Positions 9,326-19,392 of a DNA stretch of 64,000 nt are shown here, in pieces. Position 1 is the first letter of the stretch. Every line of letters begins with the position of its first letter. The stretch spans positions 496,001-560,000 of the forward strand of contig NZ_QXFL01000001.1 in NCBI RefSeq assembly GCF_003584125.1, in the 5' to 3' direction. This DNA comes from Aurantiacibacter zhengii (GTDB taxonomy: Bacteria; Pseudomonadota; Alphaproteobacteria; Sphingomonadales; Sphingomonadaceae). The position numbers and the translations under genes are program-made. The notes under the pieces were generated by a model, which saw only the letters and a list, made by a program, of their open reading frames with translations, was not told the DNA's origin and ran no database searches.

Positions 9326-10798
9326 CTAGAACCGCGTCTCGTATGTCACGCGAACCTCACGCTCGCCATTGGCGGGCACGGTGACGCGGTAACGGCGGCG
9401 ATCGATATTCAACTGCTCGCCAGGCACATCTTCCGAAACGACACGGAAATCGCCGCCCCACCATCCCTGGTCCAACCCGCCCTGCGTCATTTCCACTTCC
9501 ACCGGCGTGGGCTTCGCATTGGTGAACGTGTAGCGCATGGTGGTGCGATAGTAATCGACCGCCCTGTCTATCTCCACCTCGCGAACCTGCTCGCCATCGA
9601 TGGTGACGCGGTAGCGCGCGCTGCGCTCGTACTCGGCGGCGGTGATCTTCTCGCGGCTCTCGACCTCGGTCTGCAGCGTGATGTCGAAGGCATCGCCGGT
9701 GCGCAGTGACAGGCGGCTGCCCATCGGCGTGTGGCCGATGCCGTTTTCGCCCACGAACTGCGGATTGCCCTGCGCATCGCGCTGGTAGAAACGCACCGTG
9801 CCAGCCGGCAGGGCATCGCCCAGCCCGCCCTCTCGCGAGGAGGAGAAAGCAATCTCGGACGAGACGTTACGCGGCCCGGAATCGTTGGTCAGCCATGGGA
9901 CATAAGCGCTGTACACGCGCTGTGCCGGCACGCCCTGTACATCGAGGAAGCTGACCTGCTTGGTCTGCGCGTTGGCGATCGTGGTGCGTTCGTCCAGCGG
10001 ATAGAGATAGAAATCGCCCAGCCGTTCGCGGTCTGCTGTCTCTGTGCCGGGGCGAACCATGCCGCGGCGTGGCCCGCTGGCGCCGCCATTGGGATTTCCC
10101 GCTACCAGCAGCGTGTCGGCAGCGTGAAACGTGGTGCCAGTGGTGTTGGTCAGCGTGACCCAGCCCTGCATGTCGACCGTATTGTTGACCTCGTCGAATA
10201 GCGAAACGTAGTCGGCAGTCCAGCCCAGCCCGGGCGTCAGGTAACGGATCGAGGCCGGGCGCGTGCCGCTGCTGGTGGAATTGAGCGTAACCGAAAGCGT
10301 CGGCCGGGCGCGCAGATTGGGCGGCACTTCGTCGAAGACTACGCGCACCGGCAGGCCATCGTCGCGCAGCACCTCGATCCGGTCGCCGATGCGCACCACC
10401 ACGCCGCCGGCGGTGGAAAGCACCTCCGCCCGCTCGCGCACTTCGGCCCCGGTTGCAGGATTGGTGCGAATTAGCGTGACGGTCTGCCCGATGGCCTTTT
10501 CCATCAGCTTGGTGGGTGTGAGCAGGTCGAAATCGAAATTCTGTTCGACGATGGCGGTGTCGTCGGCATTGAAGCTGAGGGTAGCAGGACGAATCTGGGC
10601 CGAAACGTCGGGAAACTCGATCCGTGTCGTTCCGCGCGGAATGTTCAGCTGGCGAATGTCCTGCACCAGCGACTGGCCGTTCTGGTAGATGGTGACGGAC
10701 ACGTCGCCCTGCGCGGTGCCTTCGGTCTGCTGTGCAGACGCGGGCAAGGCCAGCGCACTGGCGGCAAGCAGCGCGGCGGCGGTGTGGCGGATGGTCAT
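9326..10798 (-). CDS. Secreted DUF4139-family protein
   Basis: The 490-residue product starts MTIRHTAAALLAASALALPA, a clear signal peptide ending at ASAQQ; ATG 10798 has GGGGAGG eight bases upstream, so the open frame before it is not used. The mature part has the pattern GTTRIEFPDVSAQIRPATL, LIRTNPATGAEV and SIRYLTPGLGWTADYVSL typical of DUF4139 proteins (mucoidy-inhibitor-like superfamily, beta-rich). It is the paralogue and operon partner of the gene at 7675-9315. Two different secreted members side by side suggest they act together in the periplasm or envelope, but no function is established. Confidence 0.88.
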   Translation of the reverse strand: MTIRHTAAALLAASALALPASAQQTEGTAQGDVSVTIYQNGQSLVQDIRQLNIPRGTTRIEFPDVSAQIRPATLSFNADDTAIVEQNFDFDLLTPTKLMEKAIGQTVTLIRTNPATGAEVRERAEVLSTAGGVVVRIGDRIEVLRDDGLPVRVVFDEVPPNLRARPTLSVTLNSTSSGTRPASIRYLTPGLGWTADYVSLFDEVNNTVDMQGWVTLTNTTGTTFHAADTLLVAGNPNGGASGPRRGMVRPGTETADRERLGDFYLYPLDERTTIANAQTKQVSFLDVQGVPAQRVYSAYVPWLTNDSGPRNVSSEIAFSSSREGGLGDALPAGTVRFYQRDAQGNPQFVGENGIGHTPMGSRLSLRTGDAFDITLQTEVESREKITAAEYERSARYRVTIDGEQVREVEIDRAVDYYRTTMRYTFTNAKPTPVEVEMTQGGLDQGWWGGDFRVVSEDVPGEQLNIDRRRYRVTVPANGEREVRVTYETRF

Positions 10799-10891
10799 GA
10801 TGGCAGTCCTCCCCAAAGAATGGCGATGATATAGGGTATCATGACCTGTATCGGTCATGAACAGCCTTTCGCCAGCGTTCGGGTAAGAGTG

Positions 10892-13357
10892 CTAACCGCC
10901 CTTTCGCGGGTTCGCCAGCACTTCGCCCACCTTGTCAGCAATTTGCTTCACGCTGAAGGGCTTGGGAATGAAGTGCATGGCCTCGATATCGATCTCGCTG
11001 CGCAGTTCGCCTTCGGCATACCCGGACATGAACAGGATCGGCAAAGCGGGATGCTGCTTGCGTATCTCGCGCGCCATGGCCGGGCCGTTCATGCTCGGCA
11101 TGACGACGTCCGATACCACCAGGTCGAAAGGATGCTTGCCCGACCTGACGATTTCCAGCCCCTCGTCCCCGTCGCTGGCGGTGACGATGGTATAGCCCTG
11201 CCGCGCCAGCGCGCGCTCGGCCACGGCGCGGACCATGTCCTCGTCCTCCACCAGCAGGATGCAGCCACCGCCGGACCAATTGCTGCCCTTCTCCTCCACC
11301 TCGGTGCGCCGCAGTTCTTCTTCGGTCGCCTCGTGTACCGGCAGGTAGATGGTGAAGCGCGCGCCCTTGATGCCGCCATCCGCTGCCTTGGCATTGGAAG
11401 CGAAGATGAACCCGCCGGACTGCTTGATGATGCCGTAAACGGTCGACAGGCCCAGTCCGGTGCCCTTGCCCTGCTCTTTCGTGGTGAAGAACGGCTCGAA
11501 GATGTTGCCCAGCACCTTTGCGGGAATGCCGCCGCCGGTATCCTCTGCCACCAGCACGGTGTAGTCGCCTGCGGGGATGATCTCGCTGCCCATGCGGCGG
11601 ATGTCCTTCGCCTCCACCCGGCGCGTGGCGAAGGTGAGCGTGCCGCTGGCGCCTTCCCCGCCCCCGCTCGACTGAATGGCATCGCGCGCGTTGACCGCGA
11701 GGTTGATGACCACCTGCTCCAGTTGGCGGGGATCGGCGCGGACCGGACCAAGGTTGCGATCGTGCCGGACCTTGAGAGTGATCTTCGCGCCCAGCAGGCG
11801 CTTGAGCAACTGGCTGACCTCGCTCAGCACGTCGGGAAGTTGCAGCACCTCGGGTTGCAGCGTCTGCTGGCGACTGAAGGCGAGCAATTGCCGCGTCAGG
11901 CTGGCAGCGCGGTTGGAGTTGGCCTTGATCTGCTGGATGTCGTCATAGTCGCTGTCGCCCGGAGTGTGCCGCAGCAGCATGAGATCGCAATAACCGATGA
12001 TGGCGGTGAGCACGTTGTTGAAATCGTGCGCCACGCCGCCCGCGAGCTGGCCCACGGCCTGCATCTTGGTAGCCTGCGCTACCTGCCGTTTCAGCCGGGC
12101 CTCCTCCGTCGTGTCGGCCAGCGAGAGCAGCACGGCAGCCTCGCCCAGGCCGCGTACCCCGGCAAGGCCGATACTGACAGGTTCGTCCGGCTCGCCGCGC
12201 AGGCGCACGGCAACGTCGCCACTGGAAGCCGGTCCCTGGCCATAACGGCGAACCGCATCGGACATGGCGGTCTTGTCGCGCGGCACCACCAGGTCCGAGG
12301 GATAAGGCGGCAGGTCGGCGCCGATGCCCGATGCACGCCGGAACGCGGGGTTGGCGAAGAGGAACTTGCCGTCGCGGTTGGTGGTGGCAAGGCCCAGCGG
12401 CAACTGTTCAAGCAGCCCCTCGAGCTGCGCGGCCTGTCCCTTGCTTTCCCCGCCCCAGCCGCCAAGGCCGATGCCGCTGTCGATCAGCAGCATGATCGAC
12501 GGCGCTTCTGCAGCGGTCTTGCCGGGCGTCTTCTCGCTCGCGGCGAGTTCCGGATCGACCAGCGGTATCTGCACCAGCGTTTGCGGCGAACCCTTCTGCC
12601 CCTCGCGGGAGAAGAAGATACGCTCCCGGTCGTCGGATCGCAGCAGGCGGACGAATTCCTGGCCCGACATGCTGGCGTTCTCGTCCCCCAGCGCGCGGCG
12701 GGCGAGTGCCGGGTTTGCCGCGCGCACCATGCCGTCCGGCGAAACCAGCGCCACGGCAATGCCGGCCGCGCCAAGTACCTTGCCGAACAGTCCGGTAATG
12801 TGGACGCCGATACCGGCCAGCGGATTGGTGCGGGTAACCGGTGTGAAGCGCCAGACGAGATATTCATCCCCGCTTCCGGCGCGCACGGCGCGGGCTTCCC
12901 AGCTCTTTTCCTCGTCGGCGACGACCACCGGCTCGCTGCCCTTCCCGTCGCGCCAGGCAGAGCGCGCCAGCCGGGTCAGCTTCTCCGCGCTCGCCCCGTC
13001 CACGGGAAGGCGCGGCGGGGCATTGCTGGAGCCGAACCAGAGCTCGAACGTGGCATTGGCGCAGACCAGCCGGTTGGCGCGGTCGGTAATGGCCACGGCC
13101 TCGTCGGCGCGCTCGATAGCGGCCACGGTGACGGACCAGTCGGGCATGTCGGCCACGGGCTGGACCTGCGCAGAAACCCGCGCCCGTGCAGCGCCAAAGG
13201 CAATCAGCCCCAGCACCACAAGACCGCCTGCATAGGCCAGCGTGGCGGCGGTGTTTTCGGTAGCGAACTGGATCAGCGCAATGCTGGCAAGCACGGCGGC
13301 TGCCACCGCGATGCCATCCATCAGAGGGCCCGACTCCTGCGCTTTCACAATCTTCAT
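10892..13357 (-). CDS. cckA: Cell-cycle hybrid histidine kinase CckA
   Basis: The 821-residue protein has two N-terminal membrane segments (about residues 13-30 and 38-55), PAS-like regions (about 75-180 and 290-400), a HisKA domain with the phospho-accepting His in GGVAHDFNNVLTAIIGYCDL (about residue 443), an HATPase domain with GTGLGLSTVYGI, and a C-terminal receiver domain with the phospho-accepting Asp in DLVVSDVVMPSMNG (about residue 748). The HDFNNVL box and the exact domain order are diagnostic of CckA, which feeds phosphate through ChpT to CtrA and CpdR in alphaproteobacteria. A CtrA-type site lies before the adhesin gene at 51545. It stands upstream of the DUF4139 operon on the same strand, 94 bases away. 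Confidence 0.95.
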   Translation of the reverse strand: MKIVKAQESGPLMDGIAVAAAVLASIALIQFATENTAATLAYAGGLVVLGLIAFGAARARVSAQVQPVADMPDWSVTVAAIERADEAVAITDRANRLVCANATFELWFGSSNAPPRLPVDGASAEKLTRLARSAWRDGKGSEPVVVADEEKSWEARAVRAGSGDEYLVWRFTPVTRTNPLAGIGVHITGLFGKVLGAAGIAVALVSPDGMVRAANPALARRALGDENASMSGQEFVRLLRSDDRERIFFSREGQKGSPQTLVQIPLVDPELAASEKTPGKTAAEAPSIMLLIDSGIGLGGWGGESKGQAAQLEGLLEQLPLGLATTNRDGKFLFANPAFRRASGIGADLPPYPSDLVVPRDKTAMSDAVRRYGQGPASSGDVAVRLRGEPDEPVSIGLAGVRGLGEAAVLLSLADTTEEARLKRQVAQATKMQAVGQLAGGVAHDFNNVLTAIIGYCDLMLLRHTPGDSDYDDIQQIKANSNRAASLTRQLLAFSRQQTLQPEVLQLPDVLSEVSQLLKRLLGAKITLKVRHDRNLGPVRADPRQLEQVVINLAVNARDAIQSSGGGEGASGTLTFATRRVEAKDIRRMGSEIIPAGDYTVLVAEDTGGGIPAKVLGNIFEPFFTTKEQGKGTGLGLSTVYGIIKQSGGFIFASNAKAADGGIKGARFTIYLPVHEATEEELRRTEVEEKGSNWSGGGCILLVEDEDMVRAVAERALARQGYTIVTASDGDEGLEIVRSGKHPFDLVVSDVVMPSMNGPAMAREIRKQHPALPILFMSGYAEGELRSEIDIEAMHFIPKPFSVKQIADKVGEVLANPRKGG

Positions 13358-13424
13358 CGCAAAGGCCTTAGCAAAGCCGCCCCGTGCGCCCTAGACGGCA
13401 ATTGGCGCCAATGCGCGAACGCGG

Positions 13425-14021
13425 TCACTCTGCCGGCTGGGCAGTCTTGAACTTGCCGCGCCGCTGGATCCACTTGCGGGCGACGACAAAACGCCAGACG
13501 AAGCTGGCCACGAGATAGCCGATTGCCGCGCCGACCACGGCCAGGATGACGAAGCCGAAGGCGGCCACACCGGCAATCTCCGCCCACTGCGCAAATGACT
13601 GGAACCACGTGCTCTGCACGTGTTCGTTCGCCATGCCGGTGGTCGCATCGTCGATCTTCAGCACGAACACGCCCAACCTGTGCGCCACCACCGCCCAGAA
13701 GGCGACAGTAAAGGGGTTGGTGATGAGCGTGGTGACGGCAGCCAGCGGCAGGTTGGCGCGCGATGGCAAGGCCAGCAGCACGGCCAGGAACGTCTGCCCC
13801 AGGGGGATGATGAAAGCGGCGAACACGCCCAGCGCAACGCCGCGCGGCACGCTGCGGCGATTGAAGCGCCAGAGTTCGGAACGCGCGATGGTGCTGGCCA
13901 GCGGAGCGAGCCAGCGATTTTTCGCCATCTCTTCCCGCCGGGGCATGGCCGGCATGCGTGCCGACAGCCACCGAGTCGCCCTTTCCATCATGGGATCGCC
14001 CATACTCCTTTGCGTCGCCAT
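13425..14021 (-). CDS. DUF2062 membrane protein
   Basis: The 198-residue product has the DUF2062 signature: SVPRGVALGVFAAFIIPLGQ, then LPLAAVTTLITNPFTVAFWA, with two or three hydrophobic segments between residues 60 and 185 and a basic C-terminus. Members are small inner-membrane proteins of unknown function that sit near cell-envelope genes. The first ATG is at 14021. An in-frame ATG at 14003 lies just after AAAGGAG but too close to it, so the start is uncertain by up to about a dozen codons. It is 67 bases upstream of cckA on the same strand. Confidence 0.85.
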   Translation of the reverse strand: MATQRSMGDPMMERATRWLSARMPAMPRREEMAKNRWLAPLASTIARSELWRFNRRSVPRGVALGVFAAFIIPLGQTFLAVLLALPSRANLPLAAVTTLITNPFTVAFWAVVAHRLGVFVLKIDDATTGMANEHVQSTWFQSFAQWAEIAGVAAFGFVILAVVGAAIGYLVASFVWRFVVARKWIQRRGKFKTAQPAE

Positions 14022-14129
14022 TGATAGATGGTTCTAGCCCAGGGAATGACAACCGTCGCTTAACGACGATATCCGGCTTTGGGCGACAATCGCGCTCGCC
14101 CTGTCGCATCCGCGAAAACGGGAGGGGCT

Positions 14130-14612
14130 TCAGCCCTTTTCGCGCATCAGGCGGGCCTTGTCGCGCTGCCAGTCGCGATCCTTGATCGTGGCCCGCTTGT
14201 CGTGCGCCTGCTTGCCCTTGGCCAGCGCCAGTTCGACCTTTGCTCGCCCGCGTCCGTTGAAATAGACAGACAGCGGAACCAGCGTCATGCCCTTGCGCTC
14301 CACGGCACCGAACAGGCGATTGATCTCGCGCTCGTGAAGCAGCAGCTTGCGGGGCCGCTTGGGTTCATGGTTGTGGCGGTTGCCATGGCTGAACTCGGGG
14401 ATCGTGGCGTTCACGAGGAAGACCTGCCCGTCCTTCACCTCGGCATAGCTTTCGGCGATACTGCCCTGCCCTGCCCGCAGTGCCTTCACCTCGGTACCTT
14501 GCAAGGCGATGCCTGCCTCAAAAGTATCCTCGATAGAATAGTTGAACCGCGCCTTGCGGTTTTCTGCAACGACCTTTTGCTTGTCGAACGTGGCGGGTTT
14601 GGGGCGGGCCAT
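14130..14612 (-). CDS. smpB: SsrA-binding protein SmpB
   Basis: The 160-residue product is Smp[46 protein letters not shown] and a basic C-terminal tail ending [17 protein letters not shown]. SmpB binds tmRNA and brings it to stalled ribosomes for trans-translation; the C-terminal tail probes the empty mRNA channel. ATG 14612 matches the family start; thirteen upstream codons are open but not conserved. The tmRNA gene itself is not in this window. It is 50 bases downstream of the DUF885 lipoprotein gene on the same strand. Confidence 0.97.
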   Translation of the reverse strand: MARPKPATFDKQKVVAENRKARFNYSIEDTFEAGIALQGTEVKALRAGQGSIAESYAEVKDGQVFLVNATIPEFSHGNRHNHEPKRPRKLLLHEREINRLFGAVERKGMTLVPLSVYFNGRGRAKVELALAKGKQAHDKRATIKDRDWQRDKARLMREKG

Positions 14613-14662
14613 AAGGTGGCGGCATGTAGGGATGCATTTGCCGAAAGGCAAAGGGCATGGCC

Positions 14663-15964
14663 CTACATCAGGTCCTCCGGCAGGGTCGGGTTGCTCAGAA
14701 TACCGATGAACCGCTGCCAGCGTGTGGCCATGTCCGCATCGCGAGCCTCGACTGCCGCGCCGACGATCTCCGAACCCAGCCCGTAGTTGATCACGTAACT
14801 GCGGTAGGTGTCCATGAACCGCAGCGACTGTTCGGCGCGCTCGCGGCTCATCAGGCGATAGCGCATCGAGGCTTCGATCACTTCCTCGCGGGTCATGGTT
14901 TCATCGAGATAGGCTGCGGCAATGGTGTAATAGGCACCCGAGAGCCCCTCCAGCGCCTCGCGCAGCTCGTAATACTGCTCGATATTGCTGGCATCGATCC
15001 CTGCCAGCGGAGCCAGCACGTCGCGTTCGTATTCGAGCTGGCTAGTCCCCGGGAACGCCAGCTTCACGCCGTATTCGGCGCTGCCTTCGGAAATGATCGC
15101 GCGCGGGGAATAGAGCGGCAGCAGGGTGAATTCGATCTGCCCAAGTTCGTTCACCCGGTCCCGTTCGATCAGCGTCGAATAGACATGGTGACCGGGATAG
15201 GCCTCGTGACAGCCGACATCCACCGCGCGGTCGAGTCGCGTAGGCAGGTCGGTGTTGATCTCGATCACCGAGTGATAGTCGCCCTGGTAATAATTGAACC
15301 CGCCCCACGGCTTGTCGGTAACGAGGGAAAGGTCGAAGCTTTCACCTTCGGGCAGCGGGATATGCGGCAGGGTGCGCTTGCGGCATTCGTCAACGGCTGC
15401 ATCGATCACGGCGCGAAGGCGGTCGTTGGGGATGATGAAGCGATCCTGATAGGCATTTAGCCGCTCGTTCAGCGGACCGTCGGAAAGATCGCCCGGCACC
15501 AGTTCCTCGATCCGGTCCAGCACCGGGTCCAGCGTGGTGAGGTCGATCAGTTCGGGGCGCACGCCGAACAGACCCTCGGCCTCGTCCTGGAAAGGAATTT
15601 CCTCGCCGCGCAGCATCCTCAGGCGCACCTTCGCGCTGGCAAGCATGGCCCGCAGGTAGCGCACCCGCTCTGCCTCCAAGGTTCCGGGTTGCGTCTCGAT
15701 CAGGCCCAGTGTCGCGTCGAGCGCAGTGACGCGGGCCTGCAACATTGGCAATGTGGTTTCGTCGTCCTGCGCCGCGGCGCGGGTGGCGAGTTCCTCCGGC
15801 CCGTAATAGGCATCGACGTAGCCGGGGTCTTTCTCGCCAATAGCCAATTGCAACGCGAGATAATCGCGGGCCAGCACGTCGAGCGCGGGTGGCTGGATGC
15901 CCGGCATGGTAGCGCAGGAGGTGAGCGCGAGGGCGGCGACGGTGAGGATGGCGGCGCGGATCAT
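14663..15964 (-). CDS. DUF885-family lipoprotein, probable zinc metallopeptidase
   Basis: The 433-residue product begins [20 protein letters not shown], a lipoprotein signal peptide with lipobox LTSC, so it is likely membrane-anchored. The DUF885 core carries HEAYPGHH (about residue 245), a HExxxGHH-type metal site, followed by EGSAEYG, the third-ligand region seen in this family. These proteins are thought to be zinc-dependent peptidases; the substrate is unknown. Length is shorter than the usual 550-600 residues of the family. The start ATG 15964 is preceded by GAAGGAA. The upstream DUF805 gene stops four bases earlier, so dapA, the DUF805 gene and this gene form a tight unit. Confidence 0.85.
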   Translation of the reverse strand: MIRAAILTVAALALTSCATMPGIQPPALDVLARDYLALQLAIGEKDPGYVDAYYGPEELATRAAAQDDETTLPMLQARVTALDATLGLIETQPGTLEAERVRYLRAMLASAKVRLRMLRGEEIPFQDEAEGLFGVRPELIDLTTLDPVLDRIEELVPGDLSDGPLNERLNAYQDRFIIPNDRLRAVIDAAVDECRKRTLPHIPLPEGESFDLSLVTDKPWGGFNYYQGDYHSVIEINTDLPTRLDRAVDVGCHEAYPGHHVYSTLIERDRVNELGQIEFTLLPLYSPRAIISEGSAEYGVKLAFPGTSQLEYERDVLAPLAGIDASNIEQYYELREALEGLSGAYYTIAAAYLDETMTREEVIEASMRYRLMSRERAEQSLRFMDTYRSYVINYGLGSEIVGAAVEARDADMATRWQRFIGILSNPTLPEDLM

Positions 15965-15968
15965 TGGC

Positions 15969-16412
15969 TCAATTCCTTCGGGGTTCAGCGAAACTTTTGG
16001 AGCGAGGATCGCTTCCGAAACGGTTCGGCCCATGGTCTGGTGTCACAAGTAGGGGAAGAATGGTGAGGATGGTAAACACGATCAGCATCCAAGGCTCCAT
16101 AGGCCAGACGAAAAAAGACCAAAAGTATCCGAAAAAAACAGGTAGAGCCCACAGCCCCGAGAGATTGCAATCATGAACGCGTCGAACGGTCCAACCAATC
16201 ATGGGGACCATAAAGACTACGTAAATTGCATCGGTAATGTACTGCTCGACAGGAGCTTTCCAGAAAACAAACGCACATGACAAGCCAAGAAGGAACTCGG
16301 CACCGAGCCAGAGCCATCCGTCGGTTCGGCGCGACCTTCCAGAAAATTTGAAGGACTGCCGGACAAGTTCAACCAAGACCTCTATGACAGTCCGACCGTC
16401 AGATAGCTTCAC
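15969..16412 (-). CDS. DUF805 inner-membrane protein
   Basis: The 147-residue product has the DUF805 hallmarks: FKFSGRSRRTDGWLWLGAEF near the N-terminus, the motif RRVHDCNLSGLWAL, and four hydrophobic segments. Members are small polytopic inner-membrane proteins without a known role. It starts with GTG at 16412, whose GTGA overlaps the dapA stop codon, a sign of translational coupling. Its base composition is slightly poorer in GC than its neighbours. It sits between dapA and the DUF885 lipoprotein gene. Confidence 0.88.
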   Translation of the reverse strand: MKLSDGRTVIEVLVELVRQSFKFSGRSRRTDGWLWLGAEFLLGLSCAFVFWKAPVEQYITDAIYVVFMVPMIGWTVRRVHDCNLSGLWALPVFFGYFWSFFVWPMEPWMLIVFTILTILPLLVTPDHGPNRFGSDPRSKSFAEPRRN

Positions 16413-17293
16413 TCCAAAATCCCCGCGAGTTCCATTGCCTCGTCCACTTGCCTTCTAGCAGTATCCGAGCAGGGCATGATCGGCAGGCGCACGTCGGGGC
16501 TGAACCAGTCGAACAGCTTGTTCAGCGCATATTTTGCAGGTGCGGGCGAGGCATCGGCGAACATCGCGCGGTGCAGCGGGTAGAGACGCTCGTTCAACTC
16601 GCGTGCGGTGGCGAAATCGCCCTCGGCAGCCGCGGCGTGGAAGTCTGCGCACAGCTTTGGCGCGACGTTCGCGGTAACGGAGATGCAGCCCACCTGCCCC
16701 AGCGCATAGCCTGCCAGCACCAGCGGGTCGTCACCCGAAAGCTGGCAGAAGTCCGGACCTGCGCCCATCCGGTGCGTGACGACGCGCGACAGGTCGCCGC
16801 TCGCATCCTTGATCGCCACGATCTTCTCCGGAAAGCGGCGGTGCAGTTCGATCACCGTTTCGGGCGCGATGTCCGTCACCGTGCGTCCCGGCACGTTGTA
16901 GAGAACGATGGGCAGGTCCGCACGCTCCGCCAAATAGCTGAAGTGCGCCAACAATCCTTCCTGCGAAGGCCGGTTGTAATAGGGCGCGACCAGCAGCAAC
17001 GCATCGGCCCCGGCGTTCTGGGCTTCCTTGATATGCCAAAGCGCGGTCTGGGTGTCGTTGCTGCCGGCGCCGGCGATAACGGGTACGCGGCCCTTCGCCA
17101 CTTCTGCGCAGACGGCAATCACCTTGTGATGCTCGTCATTGTCCAGCGTCGCGCTTTCGCCCGTAGTGCCGCACGGGACCAGCGCTTTCGATCCGCTTTC
17201 GATCTGCCAGTCGATGAAGCGCCGGTAGGCCTCCTCGTCGAAGTCGTCGCCTGCAAAGGGGGTGGCGAGCGCGGGAATCGAACCTGAGAACAT
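16409..17293 (-). CDS. dapA: 4-hydroxy-tetrahydrodipicolinate synthase
   Basis: The 294-residue product is DapA: CGTTGESATL (residues 41-50), the catalytic tyrosine in YNVPGRT (Tyr132) and the Schiff-base lysine in AIKDASGD (Lys162). It condenses pyruvate with aspartate semialdehyde in the lysine/diaminopimelate pathway in the cytosol. It diverges from the lytic transglycosylase gene at 17391 and overlaps the following DUF805 gene by four bases. The 97-base gap holds both promoters. Confidence 0.97.
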   Translation of the reverse strand: MFSGSIPALATPFAGDDFDEEAYRRFIDWQIESGSKALVPCGTTGESATLDNDEHHKVIAVCAEVAKGRVPVIAGAGSNDTQTALWHIKEAQNAGADALLLVAPYYNRPSQEGLLAHFSYLAERADLPIVLYNVPGRTVTDIAPETVIELHRRFPEKIVAIKDASGDLSRVVTHRMGAGPDFCQLSGDDPLVLAGYALGQVGCISVTANVAPKLCADFHAAAAEGDFATARELNERLYPLHRAMFADASPAPAKYALNKLFDWFSPDVRLPIMPCSDTARRQVDEAMELAGILE

Positions 17294-17390
17294 TTTACGC
17301 CTCTCGTGCGTTGGTGTGAAAAGACGACTCGATGGAAAATCGCGCCGGAACAGCGCCCTTTCCCAATAGCCTTACCCCTTCGGAGGAATT

Positions 17391-19367
17391 ATGTATTCAG
17401 CGCCTGATAAGGATGCGCCCCATAGAATGTCCAGCATGGTTCGACTTCCCCTTGTAGCACTCGTCGCGGCTCTGGCCGCTCCTTCCACTGCTTTCGCGCA
17501 GGATGCCGCCGAATGGGATCGCAATCGCGCCCAGCTCGTGGCCCAGCAGCCCGGGCCGATGGCGCGGGAAATCACCCGTTGGGAACGACTTTGGGAGGAC
17601 CGTCAGGCCCAGTTGCCGTTCACCGAATACGCCAGCTTCCTCCTTGCGAACCCCGGTTTCCCGGATGAGACCACGTTGCGCGCCCGTGCCGAACAGCGAC
17701 TGCGCTCGGAATTCACCGAGCCCGGAGTCCTGCTGCGTTTCTTCGCCAACGAAGATCCCGTAACCAACTATGCCAAGGCGCACTACGCGCTGGCGCTGAT
17801 GGGTGAAGACCGCGCCGCGTCCGAACGCTGGGCGCTGGAAGCATGGCGTGGCGGCGAGATGAGCCCCACGGCGGAGGCCGCGCTGTCTGCCATGTACGGC
17901 AGCAATTTCTCGCAGGCGGACCAGGATGCGCGCATGGACGCGTTGCTCTGGCAGCGCGATCCCGAGGGTGCCGCGCGCCAGTTGAGCCGCACGTCGCCTG
18001 CAAAGCGCGACCTATTTGCCGCGCGCCTTGCCATCCTGCAGGGCGGCGATGGAGCCACCAGCGCGCCCGGAGCGATGGCCGACCCCGGCTATCTCTACAA
18101 CCGCAGCCGGGAGCTGCGTCAGGAAGGCCAGACTCCGCAGGCGATACGCAACATCGTGGACGGCCCGCAACTCGCCTCCCTCCCCTTCGACCAGACCGCC
18201 TGGATCACCGAACTTCTCGCGGTGGCCCGCGCCGCTGGCACGCGCGACTCCGTTCGCGTGGCGACGCGCGCGATCGAGGCGTTCGAGCCGGGATATGACA
18301 TTTCGATCGGCGAATATCGCTTGCGTGACGATTACACCTCGCTGATGTGGCTGGGTGGCACGAACGCCCTTTGGCAGTTGGGTGACGGAGCCGCCGCCGC
18401 GCCGCTGTTTTATCAGTACGGCGCCGCCGCGCGAACGCCGCAGACGCGTTCCAAGGGCTTCTTCTGGGCGGGCGAGGCCTATCGCCGCGCCGGGAACACG
18501 GCGGAAGCGACGCGCCACTACGAGATGGCCGCCGACTACGCCGACAAGTTCTACGGCCTGATGGCGCTCAACCGGCTGGGCCGCGACGTGCCCAGCTTCA
18601 ACCAGTCGCCAGAAGGTGCGCCGACAGAGGCTGAACGCCAGGCGTTCCTTAACCAGCCGATCACCCGCGCCGTTTCCGAAGTCGCCCGCGATGCACCGTG
18701 GAGCACCGGTATCCGTTTCTACCGATCCATCGCCGACCAGGCCGAGACCGTGGGCGAACACGTTCTCGTCGCCGAACTCGCGCGCGATATCGGCCGCCGC
18801 GACCTCGCCGTGAACCTCGCCGATTCCGCCATGGAAGACGGGCACAAGGGCTTCACCCAGATCGGCTATCCCACGCTCGACACCCCTCCCGGCACCAACT
18901 GGACGATGATCCACGCGCTGGCCCGGCAGGAAAGCCAGTTTGCCGAGAACGCCATCAGCCATGCTGGCGCACGCGGTCTGATGCAGTTCATGCCCGCCAC
19001 GGCACAGGAAGAGGCCCGCCGCGCCCGCGTGCAGTATTCGGCCAGTCGCCTGATCGACGATCCGCAATACTCGATGATGCTGGGTTCCAACCACATCGAG
19101 CGGCTGATTTCCTATTACGACGGCAGCTATCCGCTCGCCATCGCGGCCTACAACGCCGGTCCGGGCAACGTGAATCGCTGGCTGCGCGAAAACGGCGATC
19201 CGCGCGTGACGGGTGACTGGCTGCGCTGGATCGAGGAGATCGGCTTCTTCGAGACGAAGAACTACGTGCAGCGCGTGGTGGAAAACGCGGTGGTGTACGA
19301 ACACCTCTATCCCGAGCGTACGGGCCGCGCCGGCGAACCGCGCCTCGTGACGGACTTCCTGCGCTAG
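17391..19367 (+). CDS. slt: Soluble lytic murein transglycosylase (Slt70 type)
   Basis: The 658-residue protein has a signal peptide ending around STAFAQ, a long superhelical region of TPR-like repeats (about 60-480), and a C-terminal SLT domain. The catalytic glutamate is in LARQESQFAENAISHAGARG (about residue 513), followed by LMQFMPATA and the AYNAGPGNVNRWL motif. It cleaves peptidoglycan glycan strands in the periplasm, forming 1,6-anhydro ends. ATG 17391 is preceded by GGAGG with a four-base gap; methionines at positions 13 and 16 would shorten the n-region but have no ribosome site. It is convergent with the EAL gene. Confidence 0.95.
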   Translation: MYSAPDKDAPHRMSSMVRLPLVALVAALAAPSTAFAQDAAEWDRNRAQLVAQQPGPMAREITRWERLWEDRQAQLPFTEYASFLLANPGFPDETTLRARAEQRLRSEFTEPGVLLRFFANEDPVTNYAKAHYALALMGEDRAASERWALEAWRGGEMSPTAEAALSAMYGSNFSQADQDARMDALLWQRDPEGAARQLSRTSPAKRDLFAARLAILQGGDGATSAPGAMADPGYLYNRSRELRQEGQTPQAIRNIVDGPQLASLPFDQTAWITELLAVARAAGTRDSVRVATRAIEAFEPGYDISIGEYRLRDDYTSLMWLGGTNALWQLGDGAAAAPLFYQYGAAARTPQTRSKGFFWAGEAYRRAGNTAEATRHYEMAADYADKFYGLMALNRLGRDVPSFNQSPEGAPTEAERQAFLNQPITRAVSEVARDAPWSTGIRFYRSIADQAETVGEHVLVAELARDIGRRDLAVNLADSAMEDGHKGFTQIGYPTLDTPPGTNWTMIHALARQESQFAENAISHAGARGLMQFMPATAQEEARRARVQYSASRLIDDPQYSMMLGSNHIERLISYYDGSYPLAIAAYNAGPGNVNRWLRENGDPRVTGDWLRWIEEIGFFETKNYVQRVVENAVVYEHLYPERTGRAGEPRLVTDFLR

Positions 19368-19392
19368 AAGGGAACCGCGGTCGCGGGGCGCT

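Noticed and set aside
10841-13450. 869-codon plus-strand open frame opposite cckA
   Set aside because: Antisense shadow of cckA; no domain, no ribosome site.
17270-17290. tRNA T-arm-like sequence GGTTCGATTCCCGC on the minus strand
   Set aside because: It is the start of dapA (codons for FSGSIPA); no acceptor or anticodon stems surround it.
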